A DNA stretch of 64,000 nt from JBEVOS01 sp964563395. GTDB taxonomy: Bacteria; Pseudomonadota; Alphaproteobacteria; Caulobacterales; Aquidulcibacteraceae. Shown here piece by piece: positions 9,045-18,475 of the stretch (the first letter of the stretch is position 1; each line of letters starts with the position of its first letter). Where the stretch lies: NCBI GenBank assembly GCA_964563395.1, contig CAZLWK010000013.1, positions 1-64,000 of the forward strand. The letters run 5' to 3'. The position numbers were made by a program, and so were the translations under genes. The notes under the pieces are model-generated. The model ran no database searches and was not told where the DNA came from. It was given only the letters and a program-made list of their open reading frames with translations.

Positions 9045-11543
9045 GTGCGGGGAGAACTGAAGGACCGATCCCCGACAAGCGCGCCGGAGGGGCGCGCCGC
9101 GAGCGACAGCCAGCGCTCGACGCTGGTGCTCGTCTGGATTTTTCTCGCCGCCTTCCTGCTCGCCATCGTCTTGCAGATCGACGCGCGCCGACGGGCCCAG
9201 GCGCTGGATGCGCTGGAGACTCAATCGGTCGCGGCGGCGCTGCTGGGCGAACGCGCGAGCGCCAATATCGCGCTTGCCTGGAGTGCGGCGGCCGGCGCGG
9301 CGGAGCTTGGCCGGACGAGCGGGCTCATCGAGTCCAATCCGCAGGCGGTGGCGCGCGCTGCGGCGCATGCGCGCCCTGTGCGCGGCGCGGCGGTGGCGAC
9401 GGCGAACGGTGCGATCGTCGCCATCACCGAGCCCGCGCTCGCGCCCTTCGTCCAGGCCGCGTTGCGCGCGGCGGGCGGCGAGACCACATGGGCGGGCGCG
9501 CCCGACATGGGCGGACTTGAAAGCGCGCCCGCGCTGGTGCGCCGCGTCGGCGACACGCGCATCGTTTCGATCCTGAACACCGAGGCCCTGCTGCCGGAAT
9601 TGAACGCCGGCGCGCGCGTGCTCGTCGCCTCGGACTCAGGCGCGGTGCTGTTCGCCTCGCAATCGCTCCACGATGCGGGTTTGCGCGTGCAGCAGGCGAT
9701 GATGAGCGCGGCGACGCCGGGCGATGCGGCGCGCGGCGGCGCCACGATCACGGATTCCTTCGGCAAGGTATGGGCGGTGGGCTCAGCGCCCGTGCTGACA
9801 AGCGGCCTGCGCATCTACACGGCGGCGGCCGCGCCCGATCTCATCGAACAAATCTTGCGCGCCATCGCCGAATTCGCGCTGCTCGCCGCCGCGCCCTTCG
9901 CGGCGGTGGCGGTGTTGTTCCTGCTGCTTCACCAGAACCACAAGCGCGCCGAGCTCGCCGAGGCGGACGCCCATCGCGCCGAAGCCAATTTCCGCATCGC
10001 CGCGGACGGCGCCAATGCGGGCGTTTTCGAGTGGCGCATCGACACCGATCAAATTCAATTGTCCGAGCAGGCGGTGCGCCTCTTGGGCGCGCCCGCCGAC
10101 ACGCTGCACCTGACCAAGCTGTGCGGCATGGCCACCACCGACGACCGCTTCGGCCTGGAGGAGGAATTCCGCCGCGCGCGCCAGAGCGGCTTTCTCGACG
10201 CGCGCTTCCGCACCGGCGCGGGCGCCAGCATCGCGTGGATCGAATTGCGCGGCACGCTGATCGAGAACGATCACGGCCAGCAGCGTCTTGTCGGCACCGT
10301 GCTCGACGCCACCTCGCGCCACGAGGCGGCCGCGCAAGTCTCGCGCCTGGAGCGCGCCTTGCGCGCGGCGATCGACGCCTATACGGGACCCTTCGCGCTG
10401 TGGGACGCACGGCGCCGTCTGACGATGTGGAACCAGACCTACGCGCAAGTGTTCGGGCTTGGCCCCGACCTCTTGCGCCCGCGCGCTTCCTACGCCGCCA
10501 TCGCGGCCGCGGCCGCGCAGCGCATCCGGCGCGAGACCGTGAACGCCAGCGAAACCGACGCCCGCACCATCGAATTGGTGAATGGCGAATGGTGGCAGAT
10601 CGTGGAGCGCCGCACGCCGGACGGCGGGCTCGTCACTGTTGGCGTGAACATCACCGAGGTGAAGAAGAAGGAAGAGCAGATCGCCCGCAACGAACAGCGC
10701 CTGACGGCCGCGCTGAAGCGCGCCGAGCTGCAGGAATACGAGATCAAGGCGCTGGCCGAGGAAGCCGAGCAGGAACGCAAGAAGGCGGAAGACGCAAGCC
10801 GCGCCAAGAGCGCGTTCCTGGCCAATATGAGCCACGAATTGCGCACGCCGCTCAACGCCATCATCGGCTTCTCGGAGATCATGGACAAGGAATTGCTCGG
10901 CCCGATCGGCACCGAGCAATATAAGGGCTACGCGCACGACATCTGGGAGAGCGGCAATCACCTCCTTCTGTTGATCAATGACATCCTCGACATGGCCAAG
11001 ATCGAGGCCGGCAAATTCACGCTAACGCCGCACCCGCTGCAGGTTCTCGACCTGATCGAGTCCGCCGTGCGCATGAACAAACCTGGCGCCGACAACAAGA
11101 ACATTCCGATCATGATCGATGCGGAGAATTTGCCGGATATCGAGGCCGATGCGCGCGCGCTGAAGCAGATGGTGTCCAATCTGCTCTCGAACGCGGTGAA
11201 ATTCACCGACAAGGGCATGATCGTGGTGCAGGCGCGGCCTACCGATCGCGGCATCGTCATCCGCGTGGCCGATACGGGCTGCGGCATCCCGCCCGAGCAC
11301 ATGAAAGACCTCGCCACCCCGTTCAAACAGGTCGAGACTGAACTTTCGCGCAATCATCAGGGCACGGGCCTGGGCCTCGCCTTGACGAAAACGCTGGTGG
11401 AAATGCATGGCGGGGACATGCACATCAAAAGCAAGGTCGGCGAAGGCACGATCGTGAGCCTTTATCTGCCGCTCAAGTTCGACGCGGCTCGCGCGGCGCG
11501 CCGCGAGGACGATGACGGCGCGACCGACATCGCGGCCGAATAA
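9045..11543 (+). CDS. pleC: PleC-like (PdhS family) PAS sensor histidine kinase
   Basis: GTG start chosen because GAGGA lies six bases upstream; the frame extends upstream without a good site. The 832-residue product is close to the length I recall for Caulobacter PleC. Order: membrane segment about 25-45, periplasmic sensor region to about 270, second membrane segment about 271-296, PAS-like regions, a charged coiled coil, then the kinase core. The H-box is FLANMSHELRTPLNAII with His597, followed by YKGYAHDI and LINDILDMAKIEAGK, the PdhS signature. The N-box is NLLSNAVKFT, and QGTGLGLALTKTLVEMHGG is the G2 box. PleC-type enzymes act on DivK and PleD and so on CtrA and stalk and pilus development. 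DivJ or another PdhS paralogue cannot be excluded. Confidence 0.75.
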   Translation: MRGELKDRSPTSAPEGRAASDSQRSTLVLVWIFLAAFLLAIVLQIDARRRAQALDALETQSVAAALLGERASANIALAWSAAAGAAELGRTSGLIESNPQAVARAAAHARPVRGAAVATANGAIVAITEPALAPFVQAALRAAGGETTWAGAPDMGGLESAPALVRRVGDTRIVSILNTEALLPELNAGARVLVASDSGAVLFASQSLHDAGLRVQQAMMSAATPGDAARGGATITDSFGKVWAVGSAPVLTSGLRIYTAAAAPDLIEQILRAIAEFALLAAAPFAAVAVLFLLLHQNHKRAELAEADAHRAEANFRIAADGANAGVFEWRIDTDQIQLSEQAVRLLGAPADTLHLTKLCGMATTDDRFGLEEEFRRARQSGFLDARFRTGAGASIAWIELRGTLIENDHGQQRLVGTVLDATSRHEAAAQVSRLERALRAAIDAYTGPFALWDARRRLTMWNQTYAQVFGLGPDLLRPRASYAAIAAAAAQRIRRETVNASETDARTIELVNGEWWQIVERRTPDGGLVTVGVNITEVKKKEEQIARNEQRLTAALKRAELQEYEIKALAEEAEQERKKAEDASRAKSAFLANMSHELRTPLNAIIGFSEIMDKELLGPIGTEQYKGYAHDIWESGNHLLLLINDILDMAKIEAGKFTLTPHPLQVLDLIESAVRMNKPGADNKNIPIMIDAENLPDIEADARALKQMVSNLLSNAVKFTDKGMIVVQARPTDRGIVIRVADTGCGIPPEHMKDLATPFKQVETELSRNHQGTGLGLALTKTLVEMHGGDMHIKSKVGEGTIVSLYLPLKFDAARAARREDDDGATDIAAE

Positions 11544-12035
11544 TCATTTCTCGTCGAAAGGCCCGCCGGCGCGCTCGCCCCGACGCAGGCGCGCCTTCGT
11601 GAGCGCGTCCACCGCCTCGGCGCGCTGCTGCGGCGTGAGGTCCGCGAGCGCTGCGGCGACGGCGTCGTGAAACTGGGTCTGCAACGCCGTGTCCGCCGCG
11701 CGCATGCGCGCGAACGCCGCGCGCACATCCTCCGCCCCCGCCGCCGGATCGCGCGCGGCTTCGGCCAGGGCAATGCGCGCCTCCCGCACCGCGCGCCGTT
11801 CGTCATCGCTCTGGCGCCAGGCCGCGATCAGATCGTCGCGCATCGCCGCGCGCACATCGCCCGGCAGGGCGAAATAGAAGCCGCGCGGCGAGAAAGGCTG
11901 GAGCGCCTGCGCGGCGGGCGTGCGCTCAAGGCGCGCCCCAGCGGCGAACGCGCCGACGGCCAAACCGACCAGGAGGAGATTGATCGCCAGCGAGACGAAC
12001 AGCGCCGTGCGCCAGGGGAAGCGGGCTTCTTCCAT
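11544..12035 (-). CDS. Periplasmic Spy/heavy-metal-sensor-like membrane protein
   Basis: A 163-residue protein with one N-terminal membrane segment (about residues 10-31) and an all-helical periplasmic part: PGDVRAAMRDDLIAAWRQ, an arginine/glutamate-rich helix, and LTPQQRAEAVDALTKAR near the end. This matches the periplasmic heavy-metal-resistance (CnrX/CpxP/Spy-like) class with LTP-type motifs. There is no histidine-rich metal site. Its ATG overlaps the TGA of the upstream anti-sigma candidate by one base, so it is translationally coupled. As last gene of an ECF operon it may sense envelope damage and act on the membrane-bound anti-sigma. The stop abuts that of the PleC-like gene. Confidence 0.7.
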   Translation of the reverse strand: MEEARFPWRTALFVSLAINLLLVGLAVGAFAAGARLERTPAAQALQPFSPRGFYFALPGDVRAAMRDDLIAAWRQSDDERRAVREARIALAEAARDPAAGAEDVRAAFARMRAADTALQTQFHDAVAAALADLTPQQRAEAVDALTKARLRRGERAGGPFDEK

Positions 12036-12415
12036 CACACATCGCCCTCCAAGAACGACATTGCGAGCACGAGATCGACCACATCGCGATCCGGCGCGGA
12101 GAGACCGGCGCCATAGCCGAGCGCGAGGCCGAGCAGCGCGCACGCCGCCAAGGCGAGCCCCGGCCCCACTATTCGCGCAGCCGCGACACGCGGCGCGCGC
12201 GTGGGCGCGGTGTTGAGGATGCGCCGCGCCAGCGCAGCATCCGCGCGCGCGCCCTCCTTGTCCAAGACGAGCGCATCATCCAAGGCGCGCGCGCGCACCA
12301 GGAGTTCGGGATACGAGGCGGCGAGATTAAGCGCGTCGGCGCGCTCCGCTTCAGGCCAATGCGCGGGGTCGGCGCCATACGCGTCCAAGATCGCGCGAAA
12401 ACGAGCTTCGTCCAT
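12035..12415 (-). CDS. Candidate membrane anti-sigma factor
   Basis: A 126-residue protein starting two bases after the ECF sigma gene ends. The N-terminal 70 residues are helical and cytoplasmic-looking (MDEARFRAILDAYGADPAHW), there is one membrane segment about 81-103, and a short periplasmic tail. There is no zinc-binding HxxxCxxC motif, so it is not a ZAS anti-sigma. Position and topology are the evidence for anti-sigma function; sequence homology is not obvious to me. The stop overlaps the next start (TGATG). Confidence 0.6.
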   Translation of the reverse strand: MDEARFRAILDAYGADPAHWPEAERADALNLAASYPELLVRARALDDALVLDKEGARADAALARRILNTAPTRAPRVAAARIVGPGLALAACALLGLALGYGAGLSAPDRDVVDLVLAMSFLEGDV

Positions 12416-12417
12416 GA

Positions 12418-12963
12418 TTATCCGTGCGCCTCCTCGACAAGGGCGGCTCTCAAGGCGCGGCGACCGCGCGCCAACAAGGATTCAAGCGCGTCCACGCTCA
12501 CGCCCAGCGCTTCCGCCGCGGCGATATTCGAGACGTCCTCGAAATGGCACAGCACGATCGCGGCGCGCTGACGCTCGGGCAAAGCGGCGATCGCGGCGCG
12601 CACGGCGGCGGCGCGATCGGCGCTTTCGCGCACGAGATCGGCGCGGGGCGCGGGATCGATCTCGGCGGCGCCGGCGTCCGGATCGGCGATTTCGCGTCTG
12701 CGGCGCAAGCGGTCATAGCAAAGATTGAGCGTCACGCGGTGCATCCAGGTTTCGAATTTCGCCTGGCCGGGCCGCCAATCGGCGGCGTGACGCCAGACGC
12801 GCAGGAACACCTCCTGCGCCACGTCCTCCGCCTCCGCCGCGTCCGCCAACATGCGCCGCGCGATGGCGAGGATACGCGGCAAATGCCGGCGCACGAGATG
12901 TTCGGCCGCCCGCGCTTCGCCCGCGCCGGCGCGTCGGACGAAATCCTCGTCCGGATCGAGCAT
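12418..12963 (-). CDS. ECF-type RNA polymerase sigma factor
   Basis: A 181-residue sigma-70 family protein with only regions 2 and 4. Region 2 spans about residues 20-90 with AEDVAQEVFLRVWRH and the -10 binding helix KFETWMHRVTLNLCYDRLRR. Region 4 includes ALPERQRAAIVLCHFEDVSN and the helix-turn-helix ALGVSVDALESLLARGRRAL. There is no C-terminal extension. It sits 14 bases after an EF-hand gene and just before the anti-sigma candidate and a Spy-like protein, a typical extracytoplasmic stress unit. ECF regulons usually include their own promoter, which would lie before 13379 here; I cannot name the consensus. Confidence 0.93.
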   Translation of the reverse strand: MLDPDEDFVRRAGAGEARAAEHLVRRHLPRILAIARRMLADAAEAEDVAQEVFLRVWRHAADWRPGQAKFETWMHRVTLNLCYDRLRRRREIADPDAGAAEIDPAPRADLVRESADRAAAVRAAIAALPERQRAAIVLCHFEDVSNIAAAEALGVSVDALESLLARGRRALRAALVEEAHG

Positions 12964-12977
12964 CGGCGCGCGCCGCC

Positions 12978-13379
12978 CTACCGCGCGGCTTGCGCGCGCG
13001 CAGCGGCCAGCTCGCTCTGCTCCAGCACGTCATTTCGGTTCGCATCGTAGCGCTCGAAGAGGGCGTAAGGCTGACCCAGGAATTCCGCGCGGCTGATCGC
13101 GCCGTCATTGTTGGAATCGGCCTCGGCCAGACGCTCGACCGCCCGCCCAGCGAAACGGGAGAGACGCTGGCGCTCTTCCGCGCTGATCGATCCATCGCCG
13201 TTCTGATCGAGCCGGTTGAACATGGCGGCGCGCGCCTCGTTGGCCTCCGCGCGCGTGATGGCGCCGTCATTGTTGGCGTCCGCGCGCATGAGGCGGCCAA
13301 GGTCGCCGCTATCGGCGAAGGCCGGGGCGGCGCCCGAGAGAAAAAACGCGGCGGCGATAAAGGCCGATCGAAAGGACAT
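12978..13379 (-). CDS. Secreted EF-hand calcium-binding protein
   Basis: A 133-residue protein with a signal peptide (SAFIAAAFFLSGAAPAFA, cleavage near residue 22) and four EF-hand loops: DANNDGAITRAE at 34, DQNGDGSISAEE at 58, DSNNDGAISRAE at 88 and DANRNDVLEQSE at 112. The first three have all canonical D-x-N/D-x-D/N-G positions; the fourth has Asp in place of the central Gly. It should bind calcium in the periplasm. AAAGGACATG places a weak ribosome binding site close to the ATG. As first gene of the ECF operon it is an unusual partner and could be the regulon's effector or sensor. Confidence 0.85.
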   Translation of the reverse strand: MSFRSAFIAAAFFLSGAAPAFADSGDLGRLMRADANNDGAITRAEANEARAAMFNRLDQNGDGSISAEERQRLSRFAGRAVERLAEADSNNDGAISRAEFLGQPYALFERYDANRNDVLEQSELAAARAQAAR

Positions 13380-13409
13380 GAGATGGCTCCCGTGTGCGAT
13401 ATGTGAGCT

Positions 13410-16274
13410 TTAACGCGCGGCCGCGCCCGCTCCGTCGTCGTCAAGGCCGATCAGCGCGCGATAGACAGCGCCCGCCTCGGCCTTGGCGCGGACAAGGGCG
13501 GCTTCGGCGGCGGCGAAATCGGGAACGCCCAGGGCGGCGGCGACGCGACCTTTCAGGCTTTGCGAGGCGCGCGCGGGGTCGAAGCCGTCTGGCGCGCTGA
13601 TGCGCAGGAGCTGCTGCAAGGCGCCAAGCAGCGTCCAGGCGCTCCGCAGCGCCGCGGCATGGGTTTGGTTAAGCAGGCCCGCCGCCTCCAGGCGGTCGAG
13701 CGCGGCGCCCGTATTGGCGGCGAGCGCATCGGCGCGGAGCGCCAAGATCTGCAGCGTCTGCACGATGAATTCGATATCGACGAAACCGCCGCGATCGAGC
13801 TTCAAATCCCAAACGCCCGCGCTTGGACGCTCCTTTTCCATCAGCGCGCGCATGGCGCGCACATCCTTGAGCACCGTCGCGCCGTCGCGCGCGCGGGACA
13901 ACGTCGATCCGGCGATGTCCGCCACGCGGGCGCGGAGCGCTGCATCCCCCGCCACCGGGCGTGCGCGCGTGAGCGCCAAGAGCTCCCACGTCCATGCGTC
14001 TTCGCCATAATAGCGCGCGAACGCGCTTAAGCGCACCGCCACCGGGCCCGAAGAACCGGACGGACGCAATTGCATGTCGACCTCATAGAGAAGCCCCTCC
14101 TCCGTCGGCGCCGACAAGGCCGCGACGAGGCGCTGCGTGAAGCGGGTGTAGAAATCGGCGGCGCTGAGGCCACTCTCGTTCACTGCTTCGGCCGGCGCGT
14201 CATAGACGATCATCAGATCGAGATCGGAGCCTTGGCTCAATTCACGCCCGCCGAATTTGCCGAGCGCCAGCACGCAATAGGCGCCGGGCGCGGCCCCGAA
14301 GCGGCGCTCCATCTCTTCCTGCGCGGCATCCGCAAGCCGCGAGACGCACGCTTCGGCGAGGTCGGCATAGGCCGCGCCCGCGGCGCGCGCATCGGCCTTG
14401 CCATCGAGCACTTGCATGCCGATGCGAAACGCCTCGTCGCGATGAAAGCGCCGCGCCGCGTTCAAGGCGCCTTCAAAGCCGCCAGCGGCGCCGATGCGCT
14501 CGGCGAGTTCGGCCGCGCGCGCGCCGGGCGCGTCCGTGTCGATCGGCTCTGAAAAGCGCGGCTCGATCATGGAATCGATCAGCGCGGGCCGACGCGCGAG
14601 CGCTTCGGCCAGTTGCGGCGCAAGGCCGAACGCGCTGGCGAGTTGGTTGAGCAGGCGCGGCTCGGCCGCCAGCAGAGACAACACCTGCACGCCCGCGTTC
14701 AGCCCGGCGAAGAACGCGGAGAAGCGCGCGAACGCGATGTCCGGCTCGCCGCTTTGCGCGAGCGCGCGCAGAAGTTTCGGCGTCAGCGCCGTCAAAAGCT
14801 CGCGCGCGCGTTCCGCGCGCATCGCGCGGATGCGGCCATGATGCCAACCGCGGATCGTCTGGCTCACGGTGGCGGGCTGCGCGAAGCCGAGCGAGGCGAG
14901 CGTTTTCAGCGTTTCGGGATTGTCCTCAACGCCCGTGAAGGAAAGCGCGCCCAAGGGATCGGCGAGGCTCTCGCCGCGGCCGAACAGACCGCGGTCGATT
15001 TCGGAGACGATACGCCGACGTCGCAGCAATGCGTCCTCAAAGACGCCCAATTCGGAAAAGCCGCAGAGCGCGGCCAGACGCGTGCGCGCTTGCGGATCGG
15101 CGGGCACGTCGTGCGCGTGCGCGTCCTCCATCATCTGCACGCGATGCTCCACGTCGCGGTAGAAGCAATAGGCCTCGATCAGCGCGTCGCGCGTCTCGGC
15201 GCCGATCGCCTTAGCCTCGCAGAGCGCCTCGAGCGCCGCCACCGTGCCGCGCGCGCGCAAGCGCGGATTGCGCCCGCCGAGGATCAATTGCTGCGTCTGC
15301 ACGAACAATTCGATGTCGCGAATGCCCCCGCGCCCGAGCTTCACATCAAAGATCGGCGTATCGAGCGCGGCGCCGCCATGGGTGGTGAGGATTTGCCGCT
15401 TGATCGATTCCACATCGGCGACGGCCGCGTAGTCGAGATGCTTGCGCCATACGAATGGAACAAGGCTGCGCAAGAAGTCCTCGCCCAGCGCGCGGTCTCC
15501 GCCCGCCACGCGCGCCTTGATGAAGGCCGCGCGCTCCCAATTCTGACCCAGGTGCTGGTAATAATTCTCCGCAGAGCGGATCGAAACGGCGGCGGGCGTG
15601 GCGCCAGGATCGGGGCGCAAGCGCAGATCAGTGCGAAAGACATAGCCGTCGGCGGTCTTTTCTTCGAGCGCGCGCACGAAGGGCGCGATGAGCCGGACCG
15701 CGACCACGCCGGCTTCGCGCCGCTCTCCGACGCGCAATTCGGCCGGATCGTAGAAGCAGGACACGTCGATATCGCTCGAATAATTGAGCTCGTGCGCGCC
15801 CATCTTGCCCATGGCGATCAGCGTCACGCCCTTGAGCGCGCCGTCCTCGAACGCGTCCGCGCGAAGATCCCCGCGGGCGATAAGCGTGCGCGCGGCGAGC
15901 GCAAGGCTCGCTTCGGCGGCGGCGTCCGCGAAGGCGCTGAGCGCGGCCGTGATCGCATGAAGGGGCGCTGCGCGACTGAGATCGAGCATGGCGAGCGCCA
16001 GATGCGCTCCGTCCTTCGCGCGGCGCAGCGCGATCATGCCCGCCTCCAGATCGTGGTCGTCGCGCGCAAGCGCCTGCGCTTGCTCCATCGCGGCGGCCAT
16101 CATGCGCTCGGGCCAATCGGTCGCGTCGGCGCCGTCCATCAGATCGGGACGGCGCGCCATCAAGCGGCGCAGATAGGGCGCGTGCGCTTCGGCGGCGACG
16201 ATCGCGCGCCCCCATGGTCCGCCGCGTCCTTCGCTCGGCGCGAGCGCCGGGCCGATGGTCAACGGGTCAGCCAT
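13410..16274 (-). CDS. glnE: Bifunctional glutamine synthetase adenylyltransferase/adenylyl-removing enzyme
   Basis: Start taken at the ATG for MADPLTIGP; longer frames run back inside the kinase gene. The 954-residue product is normal for GlnE. It has two nucleotidyltransferase domains: the N-terminal deadenylylase with YSSDIDVSCFYD near residue 165, and the C-terminal adenylylase with GSDLDLMIVYD near 682, each followed by helical PII-response domains (LGRGGIRDIELFVQ and LDRGGFVDIEFIVQ). It switches glutamine synthetase activity according to nitrogen status. The ATG lies eight bases inside the end of the kinase gene, so the pair and glnE are probably one transcript. Confidence 0.96.
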   Translation of the reverse strand: MADPLTIGPALAPSEGRGGPWGRAIVAAEAHAPYLRRLMARRPDLMDGADATDWPERMMAAAMEQAQALARDDHDLEAGMIALRRAKDGAHLALAMLDLSRAAPLHAITAALSAFADAAAEASLALAARTLIARGDLRADAFEDGALKGVTLIAMGKMGAHELNYSSDIDVSCFYDPAELRVGERREAGVVAVRLIAPFVRALEEKTADGYVFRTDLRLRPDPGATPAAVSIRSAENYYQHLGQNWERAAFIKARVAGGDRALGEDFLRSLVPFVWRKHLDYAAVADVESIKRQILTTHGGAALDTPIFDVKLGRGGIRDIELFVQTQQLILGGRNPRLRARGTVAALEALCEAKAIGAETRDALIEAYCFYRDVEHRVQMMEDAHAHDVPADPQARTRLAALCGFSELGVFEDALLRRRRIVSEIDRGLFGRGESLADPLGALSFTGVEDNPETLKTLASLGFAQPATVSQTIRGWHHGRIRAMRAERARELLTALTPKLLRALAQSGEPDIAFARFSAFFAGLNAGVQVLSLLAAEPRLLNQLASAFGLAPQLAEALARRPALIDSMIEPRFSEPIDTDAPGARAAELAERIGAAGGFEGALNAARRFHRDEAFRIGMQVLDGKADARAAGAAYADLAEACVSRLADAAQEEMERRFGAAPGAYCVLALGKFGGRELSQGSDLDLMIVYDAPAEAVNESGLSAADFYTRFTQRLVAALSAPTEEGLLYEVDMQLRPSGSSGPVAVRLSAFARYYGEDAWTWELLALTRARPVAGDAALRARVADIAGSTLSRARDGATVLKDVRAMRALMEKERPSAGVWDLKLDRGGFVDIEFIVQTLQILALRADALAANTGAALDRLEAAGLLNQTHAAALRSAWTLLGALQQLLRISAPDGFDPARASQSLKGRVAAALGVPDFAAAEAALVRAKAEAGAVYRALIGLDDDGAGAAAR

Positions 16275-17712
16275 CGGCGCGCACGCGCACATCGCTGCGC
16301 GACACGACAAGCGTGGCGGCGAGACCGGGCGCTTCGCCGATGCCGAGCCCGTCGCCCAATTCAAGGCGGCCCTTGTGCAAGCGCGCCACCGCCGAAACGA
16401 GGCTGAGGCCGAGCCCCACGCCCTGCGTGCTGCGCGCCGATTCAAGGCGCACGAAGCGCTCCGTCACACGCTCGCGATCCTCGAATGGCACGCCGGGTCC
16501 ATCGTCGAGCACCGACACGCGCAGCACATCGCCGCCCGCGCGCGCGCGCACAGCGACGCGGCCGCCGGCGGGCGTGTATTTCAGCGCGTTCTCGATCAGG
16601 TTCGACACGGCGTGAGCAACCAGCCCCGGATCGCCGCGCATGTCGAGCTTTGTGGGGATTTCAGCGTGGAACGATAGGCCGGCCTCTTCCGCCGCCGGCT
16701 CGTAGAAATCGACGAGTTCGCGCAAGGTCTGCGCCAAATCGAACGATTCAAAGCGCCAATCCGACGCGGCCTCGACCCGCGAGAGCTTCAAGATCGCTTG
16801 GAACATATCGAGAATGCGATCGGTCTCCTCCACCGCCTTGCGCAGCGCCTCGCGATCCGCGTCCGTGTCGGGCGGGGCTTCAAGCGCCGATTCAAGGCGC
16901 TGGCGAAATCGCGTGAGCGGCGAGCGCAGATCGTGCGCGATGGCGTCGCCCGCCGTGCGCGTCGTGTGCAAGAGCCGCTCGATGCGATCGAGCATGGCGT
17001 TCAAATCTTCCGCCAGCGCGTCGAATTCATCGCCGCCGCCGCTCAGGGGCGCGCGGCGCGTCAAATCGCCGGCCATCACGTCGCGCGCGGTGTTGGAGAG
17101 CGCCTCGGCGCGGCGCGCGGCTTGGCCGCTGGCCAGAAGCCCGCTGACCACGGAAAGCACCACGCCGAGGATCGCCACCGTAAGCAGCACGCGCGTGATG
17201 CGATTGGCGATGGCGGCGTTTTCGCCGAGATCGCGCGCCACGAGCAGGATCGGCCCGCCCAAAAGGCGCCCGACGCGGCCCACGGCGCGCGTGCGCTGGC
17301 CCGCACCGTCCTTATCGGCGTCGCCCGCGCCCTGATCGCGCGGGAAGGTGAAATCGATCCGCTGCGAGGTTTCGCCCGGAATGGCGGGTAGACTGTCGAA
17401 GGCGCCCGCCGTCACCTCACCATTGGCGTTGGCGACGACATAGATGAAGGCGCTCTGCCGCGCCGCGCGCTCCACCACTTCCTGATTGAGCCGGCGCACG
17501 CCGCCTTCGGCGTAGGCGCGCTCAAGGAGCGCGTATTCCTGATCGGCCGCGTCGGCGGCGTCCCTGGTCAATTGTCCGGCGGTGGCGAAATAGACATAAG
17601 CCAAAAGCGCGACAACGAACGCCAGCACCACGCCCGCCTGCACGATGGCGACGCGGAACGTGGTGGTGCGCAAAAGCGCTTCGATGCGCGGTCTAAGACT
17701 TGGACGCGCCAT
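16267..17712 (-). CDS. HAMP-domain sensor histidine kinase
   Basis: A 481-residue OmpR-partner type kinase. Membrane segments lie about residues 20-44 and 165-190, enclosing a sensor loop of about 120 residues; a HAMP domain follows (LSNTARDVMAGDLTRRAPLS). The H-box is DAIAHDLRSPLTRFRQRL near residue 260, N-box NLIENALKYT, then DDGPGVP and GVGLGLSLVSAVARLH. It is encoded 42 bases after its response regulator and overlaps glnE. The family resembles TctE/QseC-like kinases. With degP upstream it plausibly responds to envelope state. Confidence 0.92.
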   Translation of the reverse strand: MARPSLRPRIEALLRTTTFRVAIVQAGVVLAFVVALLAYVYFATAGQLTRDAADAADQEYALLERAYAEGGVRRLNQEVVERAARQSAFIYVVANANGEVTAGAFDSLPAIPGETSQRIDFTFPRDQGAGDADKDGAGQRTRAVGRVGRLLGGPILLVARDLGENAAIANRITRVLLTVAILGVVLSVVSGLLASGQAARRAEALSNTARDVMAGDLTRRAPLSGGGDEFDALAEDLNAMLDRIERLLHTTRTAGDAIAHDLRSPLTRFRQRLESALEAPPDTDADREALRKAVEETDRILDMFQAILKLSRVEAASDWRFESFDLAQTLRELVDFYEPAAEEAGLSFHAEIPTKLDMRGDPGLVAHAVSNLIENALKYTPAGGRVAVRARAGGDVLRVSVLDDGPGVPFEDRERVTERFVRLESARSTQGVGLGLSLVSAVARLHKGRLELGDGLGIGEAPGLAATLVVSRSDVRVRADG

Positions 17713-17754
17713 TCAGCCCCGCCAGCACGCGTTCGCGAGGGCGCGCCGCGCGGC

Positions 17755-18426
17755 TCACGCCTCCAGCCGGTAGCCCGAACCGCGCACGGTGTGCAAAAGC
17801 GTGCCCTCGAAATCCTTGTCGATCTTCGAGCGCAAACGCGAAATATGCACGTCGATCACGTTGGTCTGCGGATCGAAATGATAATCCCAGACATTCTCGA
17901 GCAGCATCTTGCGCGTCACCGTCTGGCCGGAATGGCGCATCAGATATTCCAAGAGACGGAACTCGCGCGGCTGCAGATCGATCTTCTTGCCGTCGCGGTG
18001 CACGGTGCGCTGGAGGAGATCCATGTCGAGGCCGCCGACATTGAGGCGCGTCTGCGGGCTCTCGCGGTCGCGCCCATGCCACAGCGCGCGCACGCGCGCC
18101 TGCAATTCCCGCGCGGAATAGGGCTTGCCGAGATAATCATTGGCCCCGGCGTTCAGCCCTTCGACGCGGTGATCCTCGTCGTGCAGCGCCGACAGCATGA
18201 GCACGGGCGTGGACACGCCCTTTTCGCGCAGCGTGCGGATCACCATCACGCCCTGCTTCTTCGGCAGCATGCGATCGAGCACGATCACGTCATAGGCGCC
18301 CGACAGCGCGCGGTTCTCGCCGTCCTCGCCGTCCCGCGCCCATTCAACGACATGATCGTCGGTTTCGAGCGATGAACGGATCGTCTCGGCCATGTCCGCG
18401 TCGTCTTCGACCACAAGCACGCGCAT
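17755..18426 (-). CDS. OmpR/PhoB-family response regulator
   Basis: The ATG preceded by GAGGAAG is chosen over a longer frame. The 223-residue protein has a receiver domain with the acidic pocket Glu-Asp-Asp at 7-9, phosphoacceptor Asp51 (VIVLDRMLP), and conserved Lys near 101 (LGKPYSA), then a winged-helix domain with QPREFRLLEYLMRH and NVIDVHISRLRSKI. It is the partner of the downstream HAMP kinase. Placement between degP and glnE is a conserved alphaproteobacterial arrangement as I recall it from rhizobia. Confidence 0.93.
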   Translation of the reverse strand: MRVLVVEDDADMAETIRSSLETDDHVVEWARDGEDGENRALSGAYDVIVLDRMLPKKQGVMVIRTLREKGVSTPVLMLSALHDEDHRVEGLNAGANDYLGKPYSARELQARVRALWHGRDRESPQTRLNVGGLDMDLLQRTVHRDGKKIDLQPREFRLLEYLMRHSGQTVTRKMLLENVWDYHFDPQTNVIDVHISRLRSKIDKDFEGTLLHTVRGSGYRLEA

Positions 18427-18475
18427 GCGTCTTCCTCGCTTTTCGTGTCGATCGCCTCGCCGAAGCCGGCGCGTA

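Noticed and set aside
8767..9078. Possible minus-strand 103-residue gene in the pepN-PleC gap
   Set aside because: No recognisable family, weak start and it would overlap the PleC-like start region.
14613..16406. 597-residue plus-strand open frame opposite glnE
   Set aside because: Antisense shadow of glnE, with no motifs of its own.
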